DNA from: Stenotrophomonas maltophilia | GTDB lineage: Bacteria; Pseudomonadota; Gammaproteobacteria; Xanthomonadales; Xanthomonadaceae | DNA: 64,000 bases | NCBI RefSeq assembly: GCF_025642255.1 | Contig: NZ_CP106759.1 | Span: 1,949,501 to 2,013,500, forward strand | Reading direction: 5' to 3' | The notes under the pieces: model-generated | What the model was told of the DNA's origin: nothing | Databases searched by the model: none | Seen by the model: only the letters and a program-made list of their open reading frames with translations | In this document: piece by piece, positions 16,518-27,602 of the stretch | Layout: the number at the start of each line of letters is the position of its first letter | Numbering within the stretch: the stretch's first letter is position 1 | Position numbers and translations under genes: made by a program

Positions 16518-17656
16518 GCAGCGATTACCTCAAAAGGAGAAGGGGTGGTGCGCAGGCGCTGTTCCAGCGGCGCATCGGTGGCGGCGATCACCGCACCGCC
16601 CAGGCAGATCTCGCCGTCATACAGCACCAGCGACTGGCCGGGCGTGACGGCCCGCTGCGGGCGGGCAAAGGTGACCAGCACGCTGCCATCGTCCAGCACA
16701 TCGACCGTACACGGCTCGTCGGGCTGGCGGTAGCGGGTCTGGGCAGTGCATTCGAAACGCCGGGCCGGTGGTGCGCCGGCGATCCAGTGCGCGGTTTCCG
16801 AACGCAGGCGTTCGGAGAGCATCCACGGGCTGTCGCGGTCCTGATCGACATACAGCACGTTGCTGGCCACGTCCTTGCCGACCACGTACCACGGCGCGGC
16901 CGGGCGGCCACGCACGCCGCCGATGTTCAGGCCCTCGCGCTGGCCGAGCGTGAAATAGAACACGCCCGGATGCTCGGCAATCACGCTGCCGTCGGCCGGG
17001 TCGAGGATCTGTCCCGGCCGGGCCGGCAGATAGCGGCCCAGGAACTCGCGGAAGTCGCGCTCGCCGATGAAGCAGATGCCGGTGGAGTCCTTCTTGGCAT
17101 GGGTCGGCAGGCTGACGTCACGGGCGATCCGGCGCAGGTCGCTCTTTTCAAGGTCGCCGATCGGGAACAGGGTGGCGGCCAGCTGCTCCTGCCCCAGCTG
17201 GTGCAGGAAATAGCTCTGGTCCTTGGAGCGGTCGGCGCCGCGCAGCAGCAGCCACTGGTGGCCGCGCTGGGTCACCCGCGCGTAATGGCCGGTGGCGATG
17301 CGCTCGGCGCCCAGTTCACGCGCCGCGTCCAGGAAGTGCTTGAACTTCACCTCGCGGTTGCACAGCACGTCCGGATTGGGGGTGCGGCCGGCGGCGTACT
17401 CGGCCAGGAAATGCTCGAACACGCCTTGCCAGTACTCGCTGGAGAAGTCGCGGAAATGGAAGGGAATGCCCAGCAGGCCGCAGACCGCCACCGCATCGCG
17501 GCGATCATCCTCGGCGCGGCAGTCGCCGCTGCCGTCGTCGGCCCAGTTCTGCATGAACAGGCCGGCCACGGCCTCGCCCTGCTGCACCAGCCGCCAAGCG
17601 GCGACCGACGAATCGACGCCACCGGAAACGCCCACCATCACGCGCGGGGTGCTCAT
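16514..17656 (-). CDS. mnmA: tRNA-uridine 2-thiolase MnmA
   Basis: MnmA makes 2-thiouridine at wobble position 34 of Lys, Glu and Gln tRNAs, using sulfur from the IscS-TusE relay. The 380-residue protein opens with the PP-loop ATP motif ([13 protein letters not shown], 8-20). It has the catalytic cysteines in [12 protein letters not shown] (about 105) and [12 protein letters not shown] (about 205). The ATG at 17656 overlaps the nudJ stop by 4 bases. The longer upstream frame is not conserved. Confidence 0.97.
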   Translation of the reverse strand: MSTPRVMVGVSGGVDSSVAAWRLVQQGEAVAGLFMQNWADDGSGDCRAEDDRRDAVAVCGLLGIPFHFRDFSSEYWQGVFEHFLAEYAAGRTPNPDVLCNREVKFKHFLDAARELGAERIATGHYARVTQRGHQWLLLRGADRSKDQSYFLHQLGQEQLAATLFPIGDLEKSDLRRIARDVSLPTHAKKDSTGICFIGERDFREFLGRYLPARPGQILDPADGSVIAEHPGVFYFTLGQREGLNIGGVRGRPAAPWYVVGKDVASNVLYVDQDRDSPWMLSERLRSETAHWIAGAPPARRFECTAQTRYRQPDEPCTVDVLDDGSVLVTFARPQRAVTPGQSLVLYDGEICLGGAVIAATDAPLEQRLRTTPSPFEVIAA

Positions 17657-18114
17657 GCGACCTCCCGGACCAGCGAAAGCGGGTGGCGCTGGCCACCCAG
17701 ATAGTCCGCCACGACCTGCCATACCAGCGGGCTGCGCTGGCGCTGCCCGGCGGCCTGCAGCTCGGCCGGGGTCATCCACAGCGCGCGGTCGATGCCGGTG
17801 TCGAGCGGCTGCGCCGGATCATGCGAGACCGGGCGCGCCGCGTAGCAGAAGCGAAGGAACGTCGTACCGTCGCCCGCCGTCCATTGGTAACAGCCGATGA
17901 AGTCGGTCAGCTGAACCGTCCAGCCGGTCTCCTCGCGGGTCTCGCGCAGCGCCGCCTCGGCCAGGCTCTCGCCGGGCTCGAGGTGCCCGGCAGGCTGGTT
18001 GAGCACGGCGCGGCCATCGATGGTCTCCTCGACCAGCAGCACGCGGCCGCCGTCAACCACGATGGTGGCGACGGTGGCGTGCGGTGCCCAGCGCGGGTCC
18101 GGCGTGGCGTTCAC
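17653..18114 (-). CDS. nudJ: NUDIX hydrolase, NudJ type
   Basis: NUDIX hydrolases cleave nucleoside diphosphates linked to another group. NudJ in E. coli acts on nucleoside tri- and diphosphates and on the thiamin pyrimidine diphosphate. The 153-residue protein has a full Nudix box from about residue 43 ([20 protein letters not shown], then TGW). The [11 protein letters not shown] context and the position before mnmA support NudJ. Confidence 0.9.
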   Translation of the reverse strand: MNATPDPRWAPHATVATIVVDGGRVLLVEETIDGRAVLNQPAGHLEPGESLAEAALRETREETGWTVQLTDFIGCYQWTAGDGTTFLRFCYAARPVSHDPAQPLDTGIDRALWMTPAELQAAGQRQRSPLVWQVVADYLGGQRHPLSLVREVA

Positions 18115-18115
18115 C

Positions 18116-18586
18116 TCAGAGATCGTCCTTCTTGGTCAGTTCCAGTTCCATCGCGTCGGCGGTGCGGATCGCGGCATCGATGGCGTCGCTGAGCTGGTCG
18201 GCGGTGGCATCGGCGTCGATCTTCACCACGAACATCGCGGTCGCCTCCTGTTTCACCCAGCCGCCCATCTTGGCGTCCTGCGAGTCCTCCAGCAGGCGGT
18301 TGGCGACCGCGACCGGGAACTGCTTGGTCTTGGACGTGTAGCCTGGCGACCAGATCTCACGGATGTTGTGGCTGCCGAAGTCTTCCACCGCCGAGCGCAC
18401 GTACACCATCTGGGTGCGGTCGCCCTCGACGTCGAACACCAGGCGGTAGTCGCCATCCTCGTCGACCTCGTAGTTGTAGCCCAGCTTGTCCAGCTGGCGA
18501 CCGACGGCAGCGTCGGCATCGGCTGCGCTCGCCGGGCCGGCACAGGCCAGGGCGATCAACAGGGCAGGCAGAAGGGTCCTTTTCAT
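18116..18586 (-). CDS. Secreted YbjN-like protein
   Basis: The 156-residue protein has a clear signal peptide (MKRTLLPALLIALACAGPASA). Its mature alpha/beta domain resembles the YbjN family of sensory or chaperone-like folds (LGYNYEVDEDGDYRLVFDVE, FPVAVANRLLEDSQDA). The function is unknown. The start at 18586 is set by the signal peptide. The upstream frame runs into the divergent clpS gene. The family assignment is tentative. Confidence 0.65.
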   Translation of the reverse strand: MKRTLLPALLIALACAGPASAADADAAVGRQLDKLGYNYEVDEDGDYRLVFDVEGDRTQMVYVRSAVEDFGSHNIREIWSPGYTSKTKQFPVAVANRLLEDSQDAKMGGWVKQEATAMFVVKIDADATADQLSDAIDAAIRTADAMELELTKKDDL

Positions 18587-18682
18587 GAAAATCCTGTGAA
18601 ACCGGGGTGGGAAGGACAATTGTGACGGCGGCCGTCCGTGCCGTCCATTCCGGGAGGGCCGACGCGGGCGCGCGGCAACCTC

Positions 18683-18688
18683 TATAAT
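18683..18688 (+). promoter_or_regulatory. -10 box (TATAAT) abutting clpS start
   Basis: A perfect TATAAT lies 6 bases before the clpS ATG. Transcription would then start at about the A of ATG, and no ribosome binding site is visible. I see no good -35. The arrangement suggests a leaderless clpS mRNA. Confidence 0.55.
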
Positions 18689-18694
18689 GACCGG

Positions 18695-19021
18695 ATGCCC
18701 CGCGAGTCTTCCCCCGATTCCCACCACGAGCACGGCATCGCCGTGGAGCCCGCGCGCCCGGAAGTGGCGCCGCCGCCGTTCTACCAGGTCATGCTGCTCA
18801 ACGACGACTACACCCCGATGGATTTCGTGGTGGACGTGCTGCAGCAGTTCTTCAACATGGACCTGGACAAGGCGACGCAGGTGATGCTGCATGTCCATAC
18901 CCGCGGTCGCGGCGTCTGTGGCGTGTTCACCCGCGAAGTGGCCGAAACCAAGGTCGGCCAGGTCAACGAGTATTCACGGATGAACCAGCATCCGCTGCTG
19001 TGCACGATGGAAAAGGCCTGA
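18695..19021 (+). CDS. clpS: ATP-dependent Clp protease adaptor ClpS
   Basis: ClpS recognises N-degron substrates (Leu, Phe, Tyr or Trp at the N-terminus) and hands them to ClpAP. The 108-residue protein has a disordered N-terminus and the ClpS core (about 30-108). That core includes [20 protein letters not shown], the His-rich [20 protein letters not shown], and the ending [13 protein letters not shown]. The start [11 protein letters not shown] is supported by its similarity to other xanthomonad ClpS starts. Unusually, clpA does not follow directly; a kinase-like gene on the other strand lies between. Confidence 0.97.
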   Translation: MPRESSPDSHHEHGIAVEPARPEVAPPPFYQVMLLNDDYTPMDFVVDVLQQFFNMDLDKATQVMLHVHTRGRGVCGVFTREVAETKVGQVNEYSRMNQHPLLCTMEKA

Positions 19022-19031
19022 CCGGCCTCTT

Positions 19032-19057
19032 GTAGAGCCGAGCCCATGCTCGGCTAC
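19032..19057 (+). repeat. SMAG-like GTAGAGCCGAGC element
   Basis: The palindrome GTAGAGCCGAGC-CCAT-GCTCGGCTAC lies 10 bases after clpS and 7 bases before the convergent kinase gene stop. It may also act as a bidirectional terminator, although it lacks a T-run. Confidence 0.8.
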
Positions 19058-19064
19058 AGCGGGA

Positions 19065-19877
19065 TCACCCCTCCGCCAGCGCCTCCAGCGCCATCGCCGC
19101 GACCGTCTCGTCGATATCGGCCGGGTCGCCATCATTGCGGAACCATACGGCCGACAGCCCGGCGCTGGCAGCGATCCAGCGCAGCAGGCGCGTGCGATCC
19201 AGCTCCGCCAGGGCGCTGACCTCGGTCACCCGGGCCGCAAAGCGCTCCGGCCGGGTCGCGACGTGGATGCCGGGACCGCACAGGTCGGGATTGCTGAACA
19301 GCGTGGTGTAGTCGAACGCGCGATCACCGATCAGCCGTTTCGGGTCGATCGCCAGCCAGCCGCGCGTGCCGAAGTCGAGCACGTTGTCGTGGTGCAGGTC
19401 ACCGTGCAGCGGCCGGACCTCCTGTTCGTCCTCCAGCAGCGCGACCGCCAGCGATCTGCACTGTTCCAGCAGTGGCGGCAGCGAGCCCCTTGGCTGCAGC
19501 AGGTCGGCGAACCATGTAGGCAGGCAGACCAGCTCCGCTGGCGGTGCGCTCCGTGGCCGGTGCAGCCGCTGCAGGACCTGGCACAGGATCGTGGTACAGG
19601 TGCTGTCATCGCCGCCGATCGAGCGCTCCCGCAGCGATTGGCCGCCGGCGCGCTCGATCAGGATGGCCGGCCCCTCGTGCGCCAGCAGGCGCGCGGCACC
19701 GTCGCCGTCCCACCAGCGCAGCAGGCGATGGCTGTTCTGTTCTTCGGTTTCACTGCTGATCTTCAGCATTGCCGGCAGGTCGTCGGCGGTCAGTACCGGC
19801 CAGAGCCGGGCGTGCGGGGTACGGATGGCGGGACCATCACGTCGCAATCGCCAGCGGCTCAGGTAGGGTTCGCTCAT
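19065..19877 (-). CDS. Aminoglycoside O-phosphotransferase, APH(6)/hydroxyurea kinase family
   Basis: This family phosphorylates streptomycin at the 6-hydroxyl, or hydroxyurea, using ATP. The 270-residue protein (start MSEPYLSRWRLRR) has the kinase-like Lys region (LPAMLKISSETEE), the catalytic loop LHGDLHHDNVLDF (Asp about 175) and the metal site LAIDPKRLIGDRAFD. A TTG 36 bases upstream is an alternative start. It sits on the opposite strand between clpS and clpA, a position where enterobacteria have no gene. Chromosomal genes of this type are known in S. maltophilia. The true substrate cannot be told from sequence. Confidence 0.82.
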   Translation of the reverse strand: MSEPYLSRWRLRRDGPAIRTPHARLWPVLTADDLPAMLKISSETEEQNSHRLLRWWDGDGAARLLAHEGPAILIERAGGQSLRERSIGGDDSTCTTILCQVLQRLHRPRSAPPAELVCLPTWFADLLQPRGSLPPLLEQCRSLAVALLEDEQEVRPLHGDLHHDNVLDFGTRGWLAIDPKRLIGDRAFDYTTLFSNPDLCGPGIHVATRPERFAARVTEVSALAELDRTRLLRWIAASAGLSAVWFRNDGDPADIDETVAAMALEALAEG

Positions 19878-20012
19878 GGGTGGGCTGTCCGGGAGTGAAT
19901 GAAGATCAAGCAATCCGCACTGCTAACGCCATCTGAACGCAGCAATCCGCTAGGGTGATGGAAATCGCGTAGTCAGGCCGCATATTGTCCCCATCTGCCG
20001 CCGGAGTAATCC

Positions 20013-22271
<2,259 letters not shown>

Positions 22272-22292
<21 letters not shown>

Positions 22293-22356
22293 GCTGACGC
22301 CACGGGCTGTGGCGTGAAGGACTGGAAAGGGCAAGGGCGGCTTCGGCCGCCCTTGT
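22272..22356 (+). repeat. 85-bp direct repeat, copy 1 (clpA end plus terminator)
   Basis: This segment covers the last 7 codons of clpA, its stop and the following hairpin. It is repeated without mismatch at 23426-23510. The flanking bases differ on both sides. Confidence 0.95.
22332..22355 (+). terminator. clpA terminator hairpin
   Basis: A 10-bp stem CAAGGGCGGC / GCCGCCCTTG with a TTCG tetraloop lies 39 bases after the clpA stop. The T-run is weak. An identical copy lies in the second direct repeat at 23486-23509. Confidence 0.7.
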
Positions 22357-22375
22357 CGATTACGGGGGGGGGTGT

Positions 22376-23245
22376 TCAGGGTGCAGGTGGGATCTGCCAC
22401 GCCCCTGTGGCGCGCAGTTCGCACAGAGCGTCGGATGGAACGACCTCGACCTTCCAGTCGAGGCGATCGGCCGATGCTGCCTGCAAGACGAAGGAGGCCA
22501 GGCGGGCGCGCGAGCAGTCTGTCCATAGCCAGTTGACAATGAGCCGGGTACGCCCGGCCGCGTCCAGCTGGAACAGTTGAGCGTTGGCGGCAGGATTTCC
22601 TGTGTCCGGAGCCTGTCCGGCAGGAGGATTGGCCAGGTCGATCGTCCAGGCCAGGACGGTGCCATCGGCCGCATTCCGTGCGTGGCTGGCCAGCATGGCG
22701 TCGAGGATGGGCGCGACGGATGAGGTGGTCGCGTCTGCCGTCGCGTCGTCCAGGCGACGCCGACAGCGTTCCGGCGTGGCTTCCAGTACCACATATCGAC
22801 CATGGAAATGGGCGAGCCAATCGTCTGCTGCGTGCAGGTGGTCTGCCGCCGGCAACGACAGTGTCCAGCGCCGCCGCCCGTCCGTACCGGTCACGAAGCT
22901 GGCGCCGCGCTCGCTCCAGCGTCGCTCCAGGGTCTCCGGTGCAACTGTGGTGGAGACCACCAGCAAGGTGTCGCAGCGGTCGCGCCGCTCAAGCAGGGTC
23001 ATGCTGTGGATCGGTCCGGCGAAGGCTGCGTCCTTGCCGCTTGTCCAGCTTCGCAGCGGGTTGGTGTCCGGGTTCTGCTCGGAGAACGACCGGTAGTGCA
23101 GCTCGTCCAGGCTGTCGACCGGTGCGATTGCGGCGGTTGCCGCGAGCATTGCCGGCAGCTCCGCAAGTGTGCCTGCAGGTGGTGTGGGGGCGGCGGCCAG
23201 GGAGGCGGCCAGGCCCAGGATGAGGAGGGCAGGCGGCGTGGGCAT
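22376..23245 (-). CDS. Secreted protein of unknown function (289 aa)
   Basis: I do not recognise the family. The protein starts MPTPPALLILGLAASLAAAP with a signal peptide. Its mature alpha/beta-looking sequence contains single cysteines (RRDRCDTLL, ERCRRRL, TDCSRA, ALCELR) that could form periplasmic disulfides. A GTG nine bases upstream is an alternative start. The gene fills the space between two 85-bp direct repeats that copy the clpA 3' end, so it was probably brought in or boxed in by that event. A run of nine G lies next to its stop. Confidence 0.6.
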   Translation of the reverse strand: MPTPPALLILGLAASLAAAPTPPAGTLAELPAMLAATAAIAPVDSLDELHYRSFSEQNPDTNPLRSWTSGKDAAFAGPIHSMTLLERRDRCDTLLVVSTTVAPETLERRWSERGASFVTGTDGRRRWTLSLPAADHLHAADDWLAHFHGRYVVLEATPERCRRRLDDATADATTSSVAPILDAMLASHARNAADGTVLAWTIDLANPPAGQAPDTGNPAANAQLFQLDAAGRTRLIVNWLWTDCSRARLASFVLQAASADRLDWKVEVVPSDALCELRATGAWQIPPAP

Positions 23246-23407
23246 GTTGATCACACATCAATGCCGCATGGAGCGGCGAGCGTGCCATGCTGCGGGCGGG
23301 GCACGGGGCGGGCCATGCAATGAGTTGCAAACGTGCGCCACCGATGTCAGTCGGAATTTCCAGCGCCCACGACAAAGCGCCAGCAGCAAGGCCGGCCCTG
23401 TCTGAGT

Positions 23408-23446
23408 CAGGAGAAGCATGTCGGCCTGCCGGCCACGGTGGAGTGA
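23408..23446 (+). pseudogene. Remnant of clpA 3' end
   Basis: The reading frame QEKHVGLPATVE-stop joins the clpA segment QEKHVSL (from codons at 22038-22058) to the clpA C-terminal LPATVE, so about 216 bases of clpA in between are missing. It has no start and is too short to be functional. It marks a past duplication of the clpA tail followed by an internal deletion at the similar CTGYCGGCCACG sites. Confidence 0.8.
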
Positions 23447-23510
23447 GCTGACGCCACGGGCTGTGGCGTGAAGGACTGGAAAGGGCAAGGGCGGCTTCGG
23501 CCGCCCTTGT
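23426..23510 (+). repeat. 85-bp direct repeat, copy 2
   Basis: This is identical to 22272-22356 and contains a second copy of the clpA terminator hairpin (23486-23509). It lies between the clpA remnant and the stop of the small secreted protein gene at 23522. Confidence 0.95.
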
Positions 23511-23521
23511 GCTGTCAGGTG

Positions 23522-23899
23522 TCAGCGGCTGCGACGGCGCGCTTCGCGCGTGAACCGCTCGGCATCGATCGGCTCGATGCGCGCCACCTCGCAGGAGCCG
23601 CGACCGGTGTCCAGCTTGCTTCGGCCCTCGCTGCACAGCGTGTCAGCCTCCTTGCCGTCGGTCGTGAAGCCGAGGCGGGTGGCCCGCACGGCGGAAGGGC
23701 AGCTGTTGCGGAAATGCACGACATAGTGCGCTTCGCCGGAGCGGAGCAGGATGTTCCTGTCGGCACTGGCGCGAACGATCTGCTGTTCGCCGGACAGCGG
23801 CACGCACTGCGCCGCCGGGGTGTCGGCCGCATGGGCGGACGGGGCCAGCAGGGCGATGGCGGACAAGACCAAGGGGGCGAGCAGGGAAGTGAGGTTCAT
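23522..23899 (-). CDS. Small secreted cysteine-containing protein
   Basis: The 125-residue protein has a signal peptide (MNLTSLLAPLVLSAIALLAPSAHA). The mature domain of about 100 residues has four cysteines (AAQCVPL, RNSCPSA, TLCSEG, GSCEV) that could form two disulfides, and a very basic C-terminus (TREARRRSR). It resembles small periplasmic proteins common in Xanthomonadaceae, but I cannot name the family with confidence. The ATG at 23899 is chosen to start the signal peptide. Confidence 0.6.
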   Translation of the reverse strand: MNLTSLLAPLVLSAIALLAPSAHAADTPAAQCVPLSGEQQIVRASADRNILLRSGEAHYVVHFRNSCPSAVRATRLGFTTDGKEADTLCSEGRSKLDTGRGSCEVARIEPIDAERFTREARRRSR

Positions 23900-24048
23900 G
23901 GCGGGGCAGGGGTGGCGATCCGGAGTGGATCGGATCCCAGAATGCTGCCGCTGTCGCAACTGCGAATCTGCCGCAAGCAGGGCTGACTGACGCCATGGTG
24001 AGATCGGTCACGATGACCTCCGGCAGGGCCGGAGAGCGGGCATGACAA

Positions 24049-24073
24049 AAGGCCAGCAACCCAGGCTGGCCTT
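24049..24073 (-). terminator. infA intrinsic terminator
   Basis: The stem AAGGCCAGC / GCTGGCCTT with a 7-base loop lies 28 bases after the infA stop on the minus strand. It is followed by TTTTGT in that direction. Confidence 0.85.
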
Positions 24074-24100
24074 GTCGAAGTGGCGCGACGCGCCGACCGC

Positions 24101-24319
24101 TTACTTCATGCGGTAGGTGATGCGACCCTTGGTCAGGTCGTACGGGGTCATTTCAACCTTGACCCGGTCACCGGTGAGGATGCGGATGTAGTTCTTGCGC
24201 ATGCGGCCGGAGATGTGGGCGATGATCTCGTGCCCATTTTCCAGACGAACGCGGAAAGTGGTGTTCGGCAGCGTCTCGCTGACGGTGCCCTCGAACTCGA
24301 TGGAATCGTCTTTCGACAT
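24101..24319 (-). CDS. infA: Translation initiation factor IF-1
   Basis: IF-1 binds the ribosomal A site during initiation. The 72-residue S1-type OB-fold protein is essentially canonical ([34 protein letters not shown], and the ending [13 protein letters not shown]). It lies between clpA and aat, as in enterobacteria, although the gene order is interrupted by two secreted-protein genes here. Confidence 0.99.
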   Translation of the reverse strand: MSKDDSIEFEGTVSETLPNTTFRVRLENGHEIIAHISGRMRKNYIRILTGDRVKVEMTPYDLTKGRITYRMK

Positions 24320-24405
24320 GTAGTCCTGTGCGGTTCAGAAAACGGCCACGCTGGGCCTAAGGCGCAGTATTTTACGCGGGACGCGGCCGGCTTGCAAAGT
24401 TTATG

Positions 24406-25146
24406 TTAACCCCCCGCCAGGACGCGGGCCGGCAAGCGGCCCATGTGCCGGGTCCACGGGCCTTCACGCCCCGGGCAGCGCACGGCCTGCCGCACGTGGT
24501 CCAGAAACGCGGCGCGTGGCAGGTGCACCGCACCCATCCGCAGCAGATGCGGATTCTCCACCTGTGCATCGATCAGTTCCCAGCCCCAGCCATGCAGGGT
24601 GGCCGCCAGCGCGGCCAGCGCGATCTTGGAGCCGCCGCTGGCGCCGCTGAACATGCTTTCGCCGAAGAACACCGTACCGATGGCCACGCCATAGATGCCA
24701 CCGACCAGGGTCTGCCGGTCCCAGACCTCGACGGAATGGGCGAACCCGAGGTCGTGCAGCCGGCTGTAGGCCTCGACCATTGCCGGGCTGATCCAGGTGC
24801 CGTCCTGTCCGGGGCGCGGCGCGGCAGCACAGGCGCGCATCACCTGGCTGAAGGCGGTGTCGGCAGTCACCTCCCAGTGGCTGCCGCGCAGCTGGCGGCG
24901 GAAGCGGCTGGACAGGTGTACGCCGGAGGTGCGGAACACCATGCGTGGGTCCGGTGACCACCACAGGATCGGCTCGCCGTCGCTGAACCACGGGAAGATG
25001 CCGCCGGCATAGGCATTCAACAGGCGTGCAGGATGCAGGTCGCCGCCTACGGCCAGCAGGCCGTCGGGACTGCGCAGCGCGGTTTCAGCGGGCGGGAAGG
25101 GGGCGTCCGGCGCATCGTCCAGGCGCCAGGGCAATTGACGGGTCAT
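24406..25146 (-). CDS. aat: Leucyl/phenylalanyl-tRNA-protein transferase Aat
   Basis: Aat adds Leu or Phe to proteins with N-terminal Arg or Lys, making N-degrons that ClpS delivers to ClpAP. The 246-residue protein (start MTRQLPWRLDDAPDAPFPP) has the family signatures LNAYAGGIFPWF, WWSPDPRMVF and FGESMFSGASGGSKIAL. The upstream extension of the frame is not conserved. Its neighbours clpS, clpA and infA give the same functional group as in E. coli. Confidence 0.97.
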   Translation of the reverse strand: MTRQLPWRLDDAPDAPFPPAETALRSPDGLLAVGGDLHPARLLNAYAGGIFPWFSDGEPILWWSPDPRMVFRTSGVHLSSRFRRQLRGSHWEVTADTAFSQVMRACAAAPRPGQDGTWISPAMVEAYSRLHDLGFAHSVEVWDRQTLVGGIYGVAIGTVFFGESMFSGASGGSKIALAALAATLHGWGWELIDAQVENPHLLRMGAVHLPRAAFLDHVRQAVRCPGREGPWTRHMGRLPARVLAGG

Positions 25147-25189
25147 GCCGGGAGTGTAGCGATGCCGGCGCATCCATTCTGCGGCGGCG

Positions 25190-26314
25190 CTAGTCCTGCG
25201 TGCGGAACGGGCTGTGTTGCTGCAACGTCTGCTCATAGCGCCGCACGTCCCTGCGCTCCTGCCGGCACCAGTCCTGCAGAGCTTCTGCGAAATCCGCATC
25301 GGCCACCCAGTGCCGGCTGCGCACCCGCGTCGGCAGGAAGCCGCGCGCCAGCTTGTGTTCGCCCTGTGCGCCGGGCTCGAAGCGGGTCAGGCCTTCGCGC
25401 AGGCAGTACTCGATGCCCTGGTAGTAGCAGGCCTCGAAGTGCAGGCCAGGCAGGGTAGCGCCACCCCAGTAGCGGCCATACAGCGTGTCGCCCCCACGCA
25501 GGCACAGGGCGCCGGCAATCGGTTCGCCGTCCTGTTCGGCCAGGAACATCACCAGGCCGCGCCCGAGGCTGCTGGCCAGGTGGCGCAGGAAGGGCTCGGT
25601 GAGCGCCGGTGCATTGCCGTACTCGACGAAGGTCTGCAGGTAGAAACGGTACATCGCCTGCAGGTCGGCACGGCTGGCCTCATCGCCGTGCACGACGCGG
25701 AAGCCGATGCCCTGGCGGGTGACCCTGGCGCGCTCCTGGCGGATGTTCTTGCGGTGCTTGTGGTCCATGGCGCCAAGGAACTGATCGAACGTCGTCCAGT
25801 CGCCCGGGTTCTGCCACTGGAACTGGATGTCCTCGCGCAACAGCCAGTCATCGCCGAACAGCGCTTCATCCGCTGCGGTGTGGAAGTTGATATGCGCCGA
25901 GGACACGCCCAGCGTGGGCAGCGCCCCGCGCAGGGCCGACAGCACGCGCGCGCGGGCTGGATCGTCCCGGGCCAGCAGCCGCGGCCCGGTCACCGGCGAG
26001 TACGGCACGGCGCCGAGCCATTTCGGGTAGTAGTCGCGGCCATGCCGGGCATAGGCATTGGCCCAGGCGTGGTCGAACACGAACTCGCCGTGGGAGTTGG
26101 TCTTCAGGTAGCCGGGAATCGCCGCGACCAGGACGTCGCCCTCCCACAGGGTGAAATGCCATGCCTGCCAGCCCCAATCCCCGCGCAGGCAACCGTGGGC
26201 TTCGAGTCCGGCCAGGAAGGCGTAGCTGACGAAGGGATTGCGGCCATCATGCAGCGCGTCCCAGTCGGTGGCGGTAACGGACTGCAGCGAGTCGAGGAAA
26301 CGGGGGGAGGGCAT
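25190..26314 (-). CDS. GNAT/FemAB-type acyltransferase family protein (DUF482-like)
   Basis: The 374-residue protein has a peptidoglycan-biosynthesis/FemAB-type acyltransferase pattern: HKHRKNIRQERARVTRQGI (about 195-213), FAEYG-like FVEYGNAP, and GALCLRGGDTLYGRYWGG (about 275-292). Family members are annotated as GNAT-fold acyltransferases, and their substrates are not established. It lies 43 bases upstream of aat on the same strand and just after the trxB terminator. Confidence 0.75.
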   Translation of the reverse strand: MPSPRFLDSLQSVTATDWDALHDGRNPFVSYAFLAGLEAHGCLRGDWGWQAWHFTLWEGDVLVAAIPGYLKTNSHGEFVFDHAWANAYARHGRDYYPKWLGAVPYSPVTGPRLLARDDPARARVLSALRGALPTLGVSSAHINFHTAADEALFGDDWLLREDIQFQWQNPGDWTTFDQFLGAMDHKHRKNIRQERARVTRQGIGFRVVHGDEASRADLQAMYRFYLQTFVEYGNAPALTEPFLRHLASSLGRGLVMFLAEQDGEPIAGALCLRGGDTLYGRYWGGATLPGLHFEACYYQGIEYCLREGLTRFEPGAQGEHKLARGFLPTRVRSRHWVADADFAEALQDWCRQERRDVRRYEQTLQQHSPFRTQD

Positions 26315-26345
26315 GGGCCAAGGATAGGTCAGAAGAAAACAGAAA

Positions 26346-26367
26346 GGCCGGCGCTTCCGCGCCGGCC
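26346..26367 (-). terminator. trxB intrinsic terminator
   Basis: The stem GGCCGGCGC / GCGCCGGCC with a 4-base loop is followed on the minus strand by TTTCTGTTTTCTTC. It lies 31 bases after the trxB stop. Confidence 0.88.
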
Positions 26368-26397
26368 CCCAGGATCAGTCATGGCGTGGAGCAATCT

Positions 26398-27462
<1,065 letters not shown>

Positions 27463-27602
27463 TCAAGCCGATGAACAGAACGCCGTCGCCCATCGACGGT
27501 TTCCGGCCCCGGAGGGCGCCTCGCAGCGTCGCATAACTGAAAACTGACGCCGTCTCATTTATTATCAATCACTAACAGCGCATTCCAAAGGTATGGTCTA
27601 AG

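Noticed and set aside
18638..18694. N-terminal extension of ClpS from an upstream GTG
   Set aside because: It would span the TATAAT box, and the added residues do not resemble ClpS, whose family start is MPR-like in xanthomonads.
22364..22372. Run of nine G as a phase-variation site
   Set aside because: It lies just outside the stop codon of the minus-strand gene and beyond the clpA terminator, so slippage would not change a reading frame or an obvious promoter.
22293..24100. Search for a tRNA-Ser gene, which lies between clpA and infA in E. coli
   Set aside because: No cloverleaf or tRNA-like 3' end was found in this interval on either strand.
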